Assembly: GCA_039830015.1 (NCBI GenBank) | Contig: CP140033.1 | Location: forward strand, 124,001 to 188,000 | Reading direction: 5' to 3' | Source: Buchnera aphidicola (Meitanaphis elongallis) | GTDB taxonomy: Bacteria; Pseudomonadota; Gammaproteobacteria; Enterobacterales; Enterobacteriaceae | Length of the DNA: 64,000 nucleotides | Shown here: piece after piece, positions 46,019-55,656 of the stretch | Position numbering within the stretch: position 1 is the first letter of the stretch | How the letters are laid out: each line of letters opens with the position of its first letter | Translations under genes and position numbers: made by a program | Notes under the pieces: model-generated | Told to the model about the DNA's origin: nothing | The model's input: only the letters and a program-made list of their open reading frames with translations | The model's database searches: none

Positions 46019-46989
46019 TTGGTTTTTTAATAATTTTCATAGGAAGGAATGTGTTAGTTTTAGAATCTATTTTAGTGCTATTTTGTACTTTGTTTTGTGC
46101 AGTTATGATGAGTGTGGTAGAACGTAGAATATTGGGTTTATTGCAAAATCGTTATGGACCAAATAGAGTAGGTTGGCAAGGAACGTTACAAGTAATAGCA
46201 GATATGATTAAGATATTTTTTAAAGAAGATTGGATTCCTACATTTAGTAGAAGAGCAATATTTTTCTTTTCTCCAATATTAGGATTTATATCTTTATTGT
46301 TAGTTATGGCAATTATACCTATTAGTTCTAGTTTCGTTATTATTAATTTAAATATAGGTATTTTATTTTTTTTGATGATGGCATCTTTGTCTGTATATTC
46401 TGTATTATTTGCAGGTTGGTCTAGTAATAACAAATATGCGTTGCTAGGTGCTATTAGAGCTACTGCGCAAACATTATCATATGAAATTTTTTTAGGTTTA
46501 TCTTTAATGGGAGTAGTCGCTCGTGCTCGATCATTTAACATGATTGATATTGTTAATAGTCAAGTGTTTATATGGAATGTTGTTCCTCAGTTTTTTGGAT
46601 TTGTCACTTTCTTTATAGCAGGTTTAGCGTTATGTCATAGACATCCTTTTGATCAACCTGAATCAGAACAAGAATTAGCAGATGGTTATCATATTGAATA
46701 TTCTGGAATGAAATTTGGTTTATTTTTTATTGGAGAATATATTTCTATTATAATAATTTCAAGTTTAATTACTACTATGTTTTTTGGTGGTTATTTGGGT
46801 TTTGGTTGTTCTTCTATTTTTTGGTTTATTCTAAAAACTAGCTTTTTTATGTTTTTGTTTGTTTTGATTCGAGCATCATTACCGCGTCCTCGTTATGACA
46901 AGATAATGTTATTTGGATGGAAATTTTGTTTTCCTTTGACATTAGCAAATTTGATGTTTACTGCTTTTATTATGTTATATAGAGTTTAG
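46015..46989 (+). CDS. nuoH: NADH-quinone oxidoreductase subunit H
   Basis: Membrane subunit that joins the peripheral and membrane arms and lines the quinone channel. 324 residues (E. coli 325), eight hydrophobic spans. Very conserved: LLQNRYGPNRVGWQG, FKEDWIP, LFAGWSSNNKYALLGA, RHPFDQPESEQELADGYH, and RASLPRPRYD near the C-terminus. The start overlaps the nuoG stop. Confidence 0.97.
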   Translation: MIGFLIIFIGRNVLVLESILVLFCTLFCAVMMSVVERRILGLLQNRYGPNRVGWQGTLQVIADMIKIFFKEDWIPTFSRRAIFFFSPILGFISLLLVMAIIPISSSFVIINLNIGILFFLMMASLSVYSVLFAGWSSNNKYALLGAIRATAQTLSYEIFLGLSLMGVVARARSFNMIDIVNSQVFIWNVVPQFFGFVTFFIAGLALCHRHPFDQPESEQELADGYHIEYSGMKFGLFFIGEYISIIIISSLITTMFFGGYLGFGCSSIFWFILKTSFFMFLFVLIRASLPRPRYDKIMLFGWKFCFPLTLANLMFTAFIMLYRV

Positions 46990-47004
46990 CAAGAGATTAA
47001 TTTC

Positions 47005-47547
47005 ATGAGTATTTCAAAAAAATTATATGTTGTAATTAGCCAAATACGTAGTGTTTGGCTAACTTTTGTTAATATTTTTTCGAGTCGAGAAACTATAATG
47101 TATCCAGAACAATCTGTATATCTTCCTCCAAGATATAGGGGGCGTATAATATTGTCTCGTAATTTAAATGGTGAAGAACGATGTGTTGCTTGTAATTTGT
47201 GTGCAGTAGTATGTCCTGTAGGTTGTATTTCTTTAAAAAAATCTACTCTCAAAACTAAACGTTGGTATCCTGAGTTTTTTAGAATCAATTTTTCTCGATG
47301 TATATTTTGTGGATTATGTGAAGAAGCTTGTCCGACAGCAGCTATTCAATTAATTCCTGATTTTGAACTTTCAGAATATAAGAGACAGGATTTAGTATAT
47401 GAAAAAGAAGATTTATTAATTTCTGGTCCTGGAAAATATTCTGATTACGATTTTTATAATTTTTCAGGCGTAGAGATTGAAGGAAAGAAAAAAGGTGATT
47501 TAGACTATGAATCTCATCCTATTGATGTAAAAACATTATTACCCTAA
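47005..47547 (+). CDS. nuoI: NADH-quinone oxidoreductase subunit I
   Basis: Ferredoxin-like subunit with the two [4Fe-4S] clusters N6a and N6b. 180 residues, equal to E. coli. Ligand motifs CVACNLCAVVCPVGC and CIFCGLCEEACPTAAI are intact. The basic N-terminal helix lies on the membrane. 15 bases after nuoH. Confidence 0.97.
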   Translation: MSISKKLYVVISQIRSVWLTFVNIFSSRETIMYPEQSVYLPPRYRGRIILSRNLNGEERCVACNLCAVVCPVGCISLKKSTLKTKRWYPEFFRINFSRCIFCGLCEEACPTAAIQLIPDFELSEYKRQDLVYEKEDLLISGPGKYSDYDFYNFSGVEIEGKKKGDLDYESHPIDVKTLLP

Positions 47548-47558
47548 GGATGGATGAT

Positions 47559-48056
47559 ATGGAATTTTCTTTTTATAGTTTTGGATTGATGTCAATTATA
47601 TTTACTATATTAACTATTTTTAGTAATAATCCAATGCATGCTTTGATATATTTAACGTTATCATTTTTGTGTACATCGGGTGTATTTTTTTCATTAGGAG
47701 CTTTTTTTGCAGCTGCATTAGAAGTAATCATTTATGCTGGCGCTATTATGGTGTTATTTGTATTCATTATTATGATGTTTAATTTTAATGATTTTATTCA
47801 TTATTCAGTGACATCTGGTAAGTCTATTATTAAATTGATGTTTTTTTTCATGTTAGCATTAGTATTAATTATTTTTATGATTTTTATATTATCTAATTTG
47901 AATGATAAATATATATTTAATGTAGTTATTAGTACACATGAAATTGGGATGAAGTTGTTTAGTGATTATGTCCTTGTTATTGAATTAGCTTCGATGTTGT
48001 TGCTGAGTGCATTGGTAGTAACTTTTCATATTGGAAAAAATAAAAAAAAGATATAA
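47559..48056 (+). CDS. nuoJ: NADH-quinone oxidoreductase subunit J
   Basis: Five-span membrane subunit. I start at the ATG at 47559 (MEFSFYSFGL), which aligns with the E. coli start and has AAGGATGG at a good distance; the in-frame ATG at 47550 directly abuts that site. 165 residues (E. coli 184; the hydrophilic C-terminal tail is missing). Conserved LEVIIYAGAIMVLFVFIIMM, containing the pi-bulge helix of TM3. Confidence 0.94.
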   Translation: MEFSFYSFGLMSIIFTILTIFSNNPMHALIYLTLSFLCTSGVFFSLGAFFAAALEVIIYAGAIMVLFVFIIMMFNFNDFIHYSVTSGKSIIKLMFFFMLALVLIIFMIFILSNLNDKYIFNVVISTHEIGMKLFSDYVLVIELASMLLLSALVVTFHIGKNKKKI

Positions 48057-48090
48057 TAAATCTTATTAATTTTATTAGGACGGATTACGT

Positions 48091-48393
48091 ATGATTCCTT
48101 TGTCTCATTGTTTAATTCTGCCATCTATTTTGTTGATTTTAGGTTTAATTTCTTTAGTGATGCATAAAAGTATACTTTTTATGTTAATTAGTTTAGAGAT
48201 TATGATTAATGCAGCGGCTTTAGCATTAGTGGTAGTAGGTAGTTATTGGAATCAAGTAGATGGACAAATAATGTATATTTTAATTGTCACTTTAGGAGCT
48301 GCAGAATCAGGAATAGGATTAGCACTTTTAGTACAATGTTATCGACAGTTTAAAACTGCAAATATTGACAAGTTAAGTGAGATGCATGGATGA
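48091..48393 (+). CDS. nuoK: NADH-quinone oxidoreductase subunit K
   Basis: 100 residues, exactly as E. coli. Three spans; the conserved membrane Glu residues are in LISLEIMINAAALA and GAAESGIGLALLV. AGGACGGA precedes the ATG. The stop overlaps the nuoL start by four bases. Confidence 0.97.
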   Translation: MIPLSHCLILPSILLILGLISLVMHKSILFMLISLEIMINAAALALVVVGSYWNQVDGQIMYILIVTLGAAESGIGLALLVQCYRQFKTANIDKLSEMHG

Positions 48394-50237
48394 ATATTAT
48401 TTATATAATGATTTTTTTTCCATTGGTAAATTGCGCGTTATTGTTTTTTTTGAAAGATTTGTTTTCTGATAATTATATTGTAAAATTTTCGGTTGGATCT
48501 GTTTTGATGTCAATGTTATTTGCAATATATTTGATGATAACTTTTTCTTATCAAGGCGAAAAAATATTAACTGAAAAATTATGGACGTTTATACATACGG
48601 ATAATTTTAAAATAGATTTTGGATTTTTAGTTGATGGTTTGTCAGTTACTATGTTAGTTATGGTAACTTGCATAGGTTTTTTAGTTCATGTATTTTCTGT
48701 GTGGTATATGCGTGCTAACAATGAATTATCGAATTTTTTTGCATATATGAATTTATTTATTGTTTGTATGATGTCATTAGTATTATCTAATAATTTAGTT
48801 TTTATGTTTTTAGGATGGGAAGGGGTAGGATTATGTTCTTACCTATTAGTAGGATTTTATCATAAAAATATTAATGCTAGCTATGCTGCTTTAAAAGGAT
48901 TTATTATTACTCGTGTGGGAGATATTTTTTTATTATTGTCTATGTTTTTAATTTATAAAGAATTTGGTACTGTAGATTTTAAAGAACTACAACTAATTTT
49001 AAAAACAGTTACAGTACAGGAGCATATAGAATCATTACAATGGATTACTTCTTTTTTATTAATTGGTGCTATAGGAAAGTCTGCACAAATTCCATTACAA
49101 ACTTGGTTAGCAGATGCTATGGTTGGTCCTACTCCGGTATCTGCATTAATACATGCAGCTACAATGGTGACAGCTGGGGTTTATTTAATAGCGCGTACTC
49201 ATTTTCTATTTTTATTATGTCCAGAAGTGTTATATATTTTAGGAGTTATAGGTAGTGGAACTTTGATTATTTCTAGTTTTTCAGCATTAGTCCAAACTGA
49301 TATTAAACGAATATTAGCTTATTCGACTATGAGTCAAGTAGGTTATATGTTTATTGCTTTGAGTGTTCAAAATTGGACTGGAGCTATTGGACATTTAATT
49401 GCTCATGCCATTTTTAAAGCATTGCTCTTTTTGACTGCTGGATCAATTATTATTTCATTAAAAAATGAAAAAGATATTTTCAAAATGAGTGGATTAAAAA
49501 ATAGATCTTCGTTGTTATACGTTTCTTTTTTAATTGGTGGCGCCTCGTTGTCATCGTTTCCTATTGTTACGTCTGGATTTTATAGTAAAGAAAGTATTTT
49601 GTTTTCTACTTTGGAAAGCAATTATATAGCTTTTTTTATATCATGCTTATTAGGTTTACTATTGACTACAATGTATACGTTTAGAATGATTTTTGTAATG
49701 TTTCATGGTGGTATTAGTACAAAACTAAAATGTGTTTATCCGAAAGCATTTAGTCATAATTTTCCTTTAATTTTATTGACAATATTCTCTACTTTTATTG
49801 AGTCTTACATTGTTTTACCATTATCTTTTGTTTTTCCTGAAAAAATGATTTTTGTTCATTCGAATATTTTGTTAGAAATTGTTTGTAGTTTTATATCTTT
49901 TTTTGGAATATTTTTTTCTTATTATTTATGGATAGTCAATAAAGAAATAATTAGTAACGTTTTACATACTAGAATTGGAATGCATATTTATTCTTTTTTA
50001 TTTAATGCATGGGGTTTTGATTATTTATATAATATTTTATTTGTAAAACCTTACCTTTATATTTCTAGAATTTTAACCTTTGATCCTATTATAGATATCA
50101 TTGTTTATTATCCAAAAAATTTATTATGTTTTTGCTATCGTAGGGCAGTGTCAATGCATAACGGATATTTAAGAACATATCTTATATTAGTGATTTTGGG
50201 ATTTTTAGCATTATTAACGATTATAACGTTTATATAA
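48390..50237 (+). CDS. nuoL: NADH-quinone oxidoreductase subunit L
   Basis: Distal antiporter-like proton pump subunit. 615 residues (E. coli 613), about 16 spans, with the long lateral helix near the C-terminus. Conserved FLGWEGVGLCSYLLVGFY, IGKSAQIPLQTWLADAMVGPTPVSALIHAATMVTAG in two adjacent blocks, and AHAIFKALLFLTAGS with the key Lys. 121 bases with a hairpin separate it from nuoM. Confidence 0.97.
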   Translation: MNIIYIMIFFPLVNCALLFFLKDLFSDNYIVKFSVGSVLMSMLFAIYLMITFSYQGEKILTEKLWTFIHTDNFKIDFGFLVDGLSVTMLVMVTCIGFLVHVFSVWYMRANNELSNFFAYMNLFIVCMMSLVLSNNLVFMFLGWEGVGLCSYLLVGFYHKNINASYAALKGFIITRVGDIFLLLSMFLIYKEFGTVDFKELQLILKTVTVQEHIESLQWITSFLLIGAIGKSAQIPLQTWLADAMVGPTPVSALIHAATMVTAGVYLIARTHFLFLLCPEVLYILGVIGSGTLIISSFSALVQTDIKRILAYSTMSQVGYMFIALSVQNWTGAIGHLIAHAIFKALLFLTAGSIIISLKNEKDIFKMSGLKNRSSLLYVSFLIGGASLSSFPIVTSGFYSKESILFSTLESNYIAFFISCLLGLLLTTMYTFRMIFVMFHGGISTKLKCVYPKAFSHNFPLILLTIFSTFIESYIVLPLSFVFPEKMIFVHSNILLEIVCSFISFFGIFFSYYLWIVNKEIISNVLHTRIGMHIYSFLFNAWGFDYLYNILFVKPYLYISRILTFDPIIDIIVYYPKNLLCFCYRRAVSMHNGYLRTYLILVILGFLALLTIITFI

Positions 50238-50252
50238 AATTTACGTTTAAAA

Positions 50253-50275
50253 TAAAATAAGTGCATCTTATTTTA
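50253..50275 (+). other. Hairpin between nuoL and nuoM
   Basis: TAAAATAAG (50253-50261) and CTTATTTTA (50267-50275) form a perfect 9-bp stem with loop TGCAT. No T run follows, so it is unlikely to end transcription; within an operon it could mark mRNA processing or segmental stability. AT composition makes short stems common, hence the low score. Confidence 0.35.
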
Positions 50276-50358
50276 ATACGTTAAGCTAGTTTTTAACTTA
50301 TTGCTTATATTATTAAATTTGCTAAGTAAAATAAACTAAAATAAGGAATATAATTAAC

Positions 50359-51897
50359 ATGTTGCTTCTTATTTTCATTATGGTTCCTTTTTTAGGTGGA
50401 ATACTTTGTTTGATTCTTGATCAATATGATATAAAAGTATCTCATTATATAGCATTAATATCGATGAGTATGGTGTTAATATTATCTGTTTCATTATTAT
50501 TTTATGATTTAACTATTTATATTCCTAGTATATATAGTTCTTATTGGAACTTTGAATATGAAATTCCTTGGATACCACAGTTTGGAATTTCTTTTCATTT
50601 AGCAGCAGATGGATTGTCTATTTTAATGTTAATTTTAACTAGTATTTTAGGAATAATATCTATATTGTGTGCATGGGACAAAGTGCGAAAGTATATTGGA
50701 TTTTTTTATTTGAATTTGTTATGGATTTTAAGTTTTTCTATGGGAATCTTTCTTTCCATAGATCTTTTTTTATTTTTCTTTTTTTGGGAAATTATAACAT
50801 TTCCAGCATATTTTTTAATGATGTTTTGGGGACATAAGATTAATAACAAAAAATTTTGTTGTAATCGATACATTGCTGCTAATAAATTTTTTATGTATTC
50901 TCAGTGTTCTGGTTTAATTTTGTTGTTTTCAATATTATTTTTAGTATATTCTAATTATTTGTCTACTCATATTTTAAGTTTTAATTATGATTTACTTCGT
51001 AATACTTCTTTAAGTTGTATGTTAGAAACTTATATTATGTTGGGTTTTTTTTTAGCATTTTCTATAAAGCTTCCTATTGTACCATTTCATGGTTGGCTTG
51101 TAGATTTTCATACTTATTCACCTATTTTTGGTTCATTAGACATTTCCGGTATTTTGTTAAAAACAGCGGTTTATGCTTTATTGCGATTTAATATTCCTTT
51201 TTTTCCTCATTCTTCAGTTAGTTTTTCATATATTTTTATGTTGTTAGGATTTATTACTGTATTTTATACAGCATTAGTTGCTTTTTCTCAAGACGATATA
51301 AAACGTTTAATTGCTTATACGTCTATATCGCATATGGGTTTTGCTTTAATTGCTATTTATAGTGCTAGTCAAATTGCTTATCAAGGAGTTGTTTTACAAA
51401 CAATTTCTTATGCATTGTCTACTTCTGCTTTATATTGTCTTGTAGGTCAGTTATTTCAACGTACTGATACTCGTGATATGAGAAATATGGGTGGTTTGTG
51501 GTCTAGTATTAATTGGATACCTGGTTTTTCTTTATTTTTTGCAGTGGCAAATTTAGGAATTCCGGGTACTGGAAATTTTTTAGGTGAATTTATGATATTG
51601 TTGGGATCATTTAAAAATCATGCTTTGTTAGTTAGTATTACTGCTTTTTCTTTGATTGTTTCAGCATTATGTTCTTTGATCATGATACAAAAAACATATT
51701 TTGGTCATGCTACTGTCACTCGTAATACAGTTATTGTAAAATATGTTTCTTTTCGTGAGATTTTTATATCAGTATTATTATTGTCAATGTTGATATTAAT
51801 TGGATTCTTTCCAAATATAATTTTGAATATATCCGAAATTCCATTAAATAATATTCGGACTATTTTTTCTAATTTTATTTTAACTACAAGGCTGTAA
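50359..51897 (+). CDS. nuoM: NADH-quinone oxidoreductase subunit M
   Basis: Second antiporter-like subunit, 512 residues (E. coli 509), about 14 spans. FFWEIITFPAYFLMMFWG carries the TM5 Glu; KLPIVPFHGWLVDFHTYSP holds the TM7 Lys region; DIKRLIAYTSISHMGFAL follows. ATAAGGA lies about 13 bases before the ATG. nuoN follows after 6 bases. Confidence 0.97.
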   Translation: MLLLIFIMVPFLGGILCLILDQYDIKVSHYIALISMSMVLILSVSLLFYDLTIYIPSIYSSYWNFEYEIPWIPQFGISFHLAADGLSILMLILTSILGIISILCAWDKVRKYIGFFYLNLLWILSFSMGIFLSIDLFLFFFFWEIITFPAYFLMMFWGHKINNKKFCCNRYIAANKFFMYSQCSGLILLFSILFLVYSNYLSTHILSFNYDLLRNTSLSCMLETYIMLGFFLAFSIKLPIVPFHGWLVDFHTYSPIFGSLDISGILLKTAVYALLRFNIPFFPHSSVSFSYIFMLLGFITVFYTALVAFSQDDIKRLIAYTSISHMGFALIAIYSASQIAYQGVVLQTISYALSTSALYCLVGQLFQRTDTRDMRNMGGLWSSINWIPGFSLFFAVANLGIPGTGNFLGEFMILLGSFKNHALLVSITAFSLIVSALCSLIMIQKTYFGHATVTRNTVIVKYVSFREIFISVLLLSMLILIGFFPNIILNISEIPLNNIRTIFSNFILTTRL

Positions 51898-51903
51898 TTT
51901 GTA

Positions 51904-53370
51904 ATGATAATAACTATAAATCAGTTGATAGCATTTTCTCCATTATTAATTTTATTATTAACTGTAATAATTACAATGTTATCTATTGCATGTAATCGTA
52001 ATCACTTTGTTACTTTTTTATGTTCTATTATAGGATTAATATTGTCTTTATTATCTTTATACATAGTTCGAATGAGTGTACCAATAGATGTTACTATGTT
52101 GTTTCATATAGATAAGTATTCATTGTTATATCTTGTTATAATTATTTTTTCGAGTATTATTTCGTGCATTTTTTCATATTCGTGGTTGAAAAATTGTATT
52201 TATAATCGTGAAGAATTTTATTTATTGTTATTATTTTCTACTATTGGTTGTGTTTCATTAATTATTGCTAATCATATGTCTATTTTATTTATTGGAATGG
52301 AATTAATGTCTTTACCTACTTTAGGATTGATTGCATATACGTATTTTAAGAGAAATTCTTTAGAAGCGGCTATAAAATATATGATTTTATCTTGTTCAGT
52401 TTCGGTGTTAGCATTATTTGGTATTGCATTGATATATTCAATTACGGGAAGTCTTACATTTTCTAGTTTGATATATGAATTATTAGTATCTATTACACAT
52501 CCAGATAGTGTTTTGTTATGTGGTTTAGGGTTAGTTATTTTAGCTTTTTCTTTTAAATTATCTATATTTCCATTTCATATTTGGACTCCAGATGTTTATA
52601 GAGGAACTTCTTCAGTAGCATTAATGTACCTATCTATTGCGACTAAAATTACAGTGCTTAGTTTGTTTTTTAAAATATTTATTTTTTTGATATTTTTTCA
52701 TATAGATGTTTTTAACATTGTATTAGAAATTATGCTGTGTATATCTATTATTTTCGGTAGTATTATGGCTTTGTTTCAAACTAGTATTAAAAGATTTTTA
52801 GGATATTCTTCTATTTCTCAGTCTGGATATTTGTTAACATCTTTGTTATCCTCTAACGATTTTAATTTTTCTTTAGAATCGATTGGTATATATTTAATTA
52901 GTTATTTATTATCTAGTATTGGTATACTAGGGTTAATTAGTATAATTTCTCATTTAGATGATGAGTCACAGTTTGATTCTATTGCTTGTTATCGTGGTTT
53001 GTTTTGGTACAATCCTATTTTTTCAAGCATTATGACTATAATGTTATTTTCTTTATCTGGAATTCCTATAACTATTGGTTTTATTGGAAAATTTTATTTG
53101 TTGTCATTAATAATTAAAGAAAATTTTTGGTTATTAGGTATTGTTTTTATTACAGGATCAATTATTGGTATGTATTCTTATTTAAGAATAGTTACATGTT
53201 TATATTTAGCACCGCTTGATAATTTTAATACAAAAAGAATCGTTGTAAATATTAATAGTAAAAAATATGTATTTTTTTTATTTATAATATCGTTATTAGT
53301 ATTAATATTAGGTATATATCCTAATGCAATTATAGATATAATTTCAAAATCTGAACCTATTATATTTTAA
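51904..53370 (+). CDS. nuoN: NADH-quinone oxidoreductase subunit N
   Basis: Third antiporter-like subunit, next to NuoK, 488 residues (E. coli 485), about 14 spans. Conserved FIGMELMSLPTLGLIAY, FKLSIFPFHIWTPDVYRGTS, and SIKRFLGYSSISQSGYLL. Last gene of the operon; no clear intrinsic terminator is visible after it. Confidence 0.97.
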   Translation: MIITINQLIAFSPLLILLLTVIITMLSIACNRNHFVTFLCSIIGLILSLLSLYIVRMSVPIDVTMLFHIDKYSLLYLVIIIFSSIISCIFSYSWLKNCIYNREEFYLLLLFSTIGCVSLIIANHMSILFIGMELMSLPTLGLIAYTYFKRNSLEAAIKYMILSCSVSVLALFGIALIYSITGSLTFSSLIYELLVSITHPDSVLLCGLGLVILAFSFKLSIFPFHIWTPDVYRGTSSVALMYLSIATKITVLSLFFKIFIFLIFFHIDVFNIVLEIMLCISIIFGSIMALFQTSIKRFLGYSSISQSGYLLTSLLSSNDFNFSLESIGIYLISYLLSSIGILGLISIISHLDDESQFDSIACYRGLFWYNPIFSSIMTIMLFSLSGIPITIGFIGKFYLLSLIIKENFWLLGIVFITGSIIGMYSYLRIVTCLYLAPLDNFNTKRIVVNINSKKYVFFLFIISLLVLILGIYPNAIIDIISKSEPIIF

Positions 53371-53709
53371 TTCGATTCGATATTGATGAGATTTTGAATT
53401 GTATTTATTTTGATAATAGAATTGTATGATTTTTAATTATTATACATGTATAATTATTATTTTATATATTTTATAAATATATAATATATTTTTAACATAA
53501 ATTGATTTTAACTTTGATATGATATGAAAATAGTTAAGTTTTATAATTTTAAATTTTATTAAAAAGTTTTAGTGTTTAGAATGTATTTTAATAATGATAA
53601 TCGAAATTATATAGTTTATAATTAATGTTTCATGTGAATAACCTTAATATCAGAAAATTTTTTAATTTTTGGATGAAACGATGTTTTCGATGATATATGG
53701 ATAAATAGT
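53371..53709. other. Non-coding gap nuoN-folC
   Basis: About 340 AT-rich bases without a credible frame. In E. coli accD precedes folC; I recognise no AccD remnant. A small repeat of GATG units (53672-53693) has no assigned role. Confidence 0.4.
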
Positions 53710-54957
53710 ATGATTAAATCTTTTTCTTTTTTAGAATGGATGAGTTATCTCGAAAAATTTTATTTGAATATTAAATGCAATAATATTAATAATACAATTT
53801 ATATTGCTAAAAAATTAGGAATATTAAAATTGAACAGGTTTGTTTATATAGTAGGAGGAACGAATGGAAAAGGAACGACGTGTTTCGTATTGGAAAAAAT
53901 ATTGCTAGAACATGGTTATCGTGTAGGACTGTATACTTCTCCTCATTTATTTCGATATACTGAACGAGTACGTATTAATGGACATGAATTAGAAGAGCGT
54001 TTACATGTTGATTCTTTTATTAACATTGAACGTGTTCGTGGTGCTCTTTTATTAACTTATCATGATTTTATTACTTTGTCTGCTTTATATTTATTCAAGC
54101 ATAGAAAGTTGGATGTAATTATTTTAGAGGTTGGTTTAGGAGGTAGATTTGATGCTACTAATATTATTGATCCAGATATTTCCATCATTACGAATATAGC
54201 AATGGATCATATGAACATTTTAGGAAAAAATCGTGATTTAATTGGTATAGAAAAGTCTGGAATTCTTCGAAACAATAAAGTCGCAATTATTTCTAGCAAG
54301 AATATTCCAAATATTGTAAAATGTATTATTAGAAAAAATAGAATTAATGCAAAATGGATAAATCAAGATTGGTTTTATAAAAAGTATGACAATTTTTGGG
54401 ATTTTATAAGCAATGATTTTTGCTTTTTGGATCTTCCTTTGCCAAAGGTATCTTTAATTAATGTTGCTACGGCGTTAGCTGCTATTTCTGAATCAACATT
54501 TTCTATAAAAAAAAATGTTGTTAAAAATTGTATTGATAAGATGTCGCTTTGTGGGAGATTTCAAGTATATTCTTATCATCCTATAGTAATTTTGGATGTA
54601 GCACATAATAATCATGCTACACAACATTTATCAAGGAAATTAACTAATTTAAAAGGAATTGGAAAAATATATGCTATAATAGGAGTATTACAAGATAAGG
54701 ATATTTTAAGTATTGTTTCTCCGCTAATTTCCATAGTGGATTTTTGGTATTGTACTGAATTAAAAACGCAGCGTAGTATTTCTGCTAAAAAAATTGTAAA
54801 ACATTTACCTATACATTTTTCTAAAGCTTTTAGTAGTGTTAGATGTGCTTGGAAAGAAGTTAAAAGTATGGTAAAAATCATAGATGTTATCGTAATATTT
54901 GGATCTTTCTATATAGTACGTGAAATGTATGATGTTTTTAAAGATATAAATAAATAA
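53710..54957 (+). CDS. folC: Folylpolyglutamate / dihydrofolate synthase
   Basis: Adds glutamate to dihydropteroate and folates. 415 residues (E. coli 422). Mur-ligase-type ATP loop GGTNGKGTTCFVLE near residue 48, then SPHLFRYTERVRING, EVGLGGRFDATNII, NIAMDH and the C-terminal LDVAHNNHAT. It serves the same cofactor pathway as folA. cvpA follows after 55 bases, as in E. coli with dedD removed. Confidence 0.95.
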   Translation: MIKSFSFLEWMSYLEKFYLNIKCNNINNTIYIAKKLGILKLNRFVYIVGGTNGKGTTCFVLEKILLEHGYRVGLYTSPHLFRYTERVRINGHELEERLHVDSFINIERVRGALLLTYHDFITLSALYLFKHRKLDVIILEVGLGGRFDATNIIDPDISIITNIAMDHMNILGKNRDLIGIEKSGILRNNKVAIISSKNIPNIVKCIIRKNRINAKWINQDWFYKKYDNFWDFISNDFCFLDLPLPKVSLINVATALAAISESTFSIKKNVVKNCIDKMSLCGRFQVYSYHPIVILDVAHNNHATQHLSRKLTNLKGIGKIYAIIGVLQDKDILSIVSPLISIVDFWYCTELKTQRSISAKKIVKHLPIHFSKAFSSVRCAWKEVKSMVKIIDVIVIFGSFYIVREMYDVFKDINK

Positions 54958-55012
54958 TTTTAAGAAATTTTTTGAAGTTCTTTACATTATAAAAATGATA
55001 TATTGAATATTT

Positions 55013-55489
55013 ATGAATATAATAGATTTTATTTCAATAGTCATAGTGGTTATTTCTACTATAACTAGTTTTTTTAGTGGATTTTTTCAAGAAATTATAT
55101 CTGTTTTTATTTGGGGAATAGGAATATATATATATTTCAAGTATTATTATATTTTTTCTTTCTTTTCAATTTATTTTCATAATCAAATTACAAAATATAT
55201 AATTAATTTTTTAATTTTTTTTATTTTTTTGCTGATTTTAAAGTTAGTATTAAATTATTTAATTACTATTGTTATACAGAAATTTCATTTGTCTATTTTA
55301 AATCAAATACTAGGAGTAGTGTTTGGTATGATAAGAGGCATATTGATTGTTTGTATAGCATTGTTTTTTTTAGAGTTTTCAAATGGTTTCATCAATAGTA
55401 GAATTTTTAAAAGTTCGTTATTAGTTCCTTATTACAATTATTTTATAAAAATGTTTTTAAAATTTTTTATAAAAAATACTTTTATGTAG
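55013..55489 (+). CDS. cvpA: CvpA family membrane protein
   Basis: 158 residues (E. coli CvpA 162), four hydrophobic spans (about 5-25, 30-50, 60-85, 100-120). Named for colicin V production in E. coli; its normal role is unclear and linked to envelope stress. Start MNIIDFISIVIV and segments GFFQEIISVFIW and FGMIRGILIVCIAL fit the family. The extreme Phe/Ile/Tyr content reflects AT bias. purF, which follows in E. coli, is absent. Confidence 0.88.
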   Translation: MNIIDFISIVIVVISTITSFFSGFFQEIISVFIWGIGIYIYFKYYYIFSFFSIYFHNQITKYIINFLIFFIFLLILKLVLNYLITIVIQKFHLSILNQILGVVFGMIRGILIVCIALFFLEFSNGFINSRIFKSSLLVPYYNYFIKMFLKFFIKNTFM

Positions 55490-55578
55490 TAGTTAATATG
55501 CAATTTTACAAAATATTTTTATAATATGAATGTAATTTAAATTTCGTATAGAACAATCATTAGTTTTATTCATAATTT

Positions 55579-55628
55579 TTTGAGTACAGTAAATAAAAAT
55601 AATAATTTTATTGTACTCAAATTTTTTT
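55579..55628 (+). terminator. Terminator between cvpA and prs
   Basis: TTTGAGTACAGTAAA (55579-55593) pairs with TTTATTGTACTCAAA (55607-55621) over 15 positions with one G-T wobble, followed by seven T. It is well placed for folC-cvpA; on the minus strand no T run follows, so prs may use the hairpin only as a 3' end. Confidence 0.8.
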
Positions 55629-55656
55629 ATTATATTAAAGACAAGTCAACTAATTA

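Noticed and set aside
46152..46541. 129-codon open frame opposite nuoH
   Set aside because: Shadow frame of a conserved membrane protein gene; lysine/isoleucine-rich without family features.
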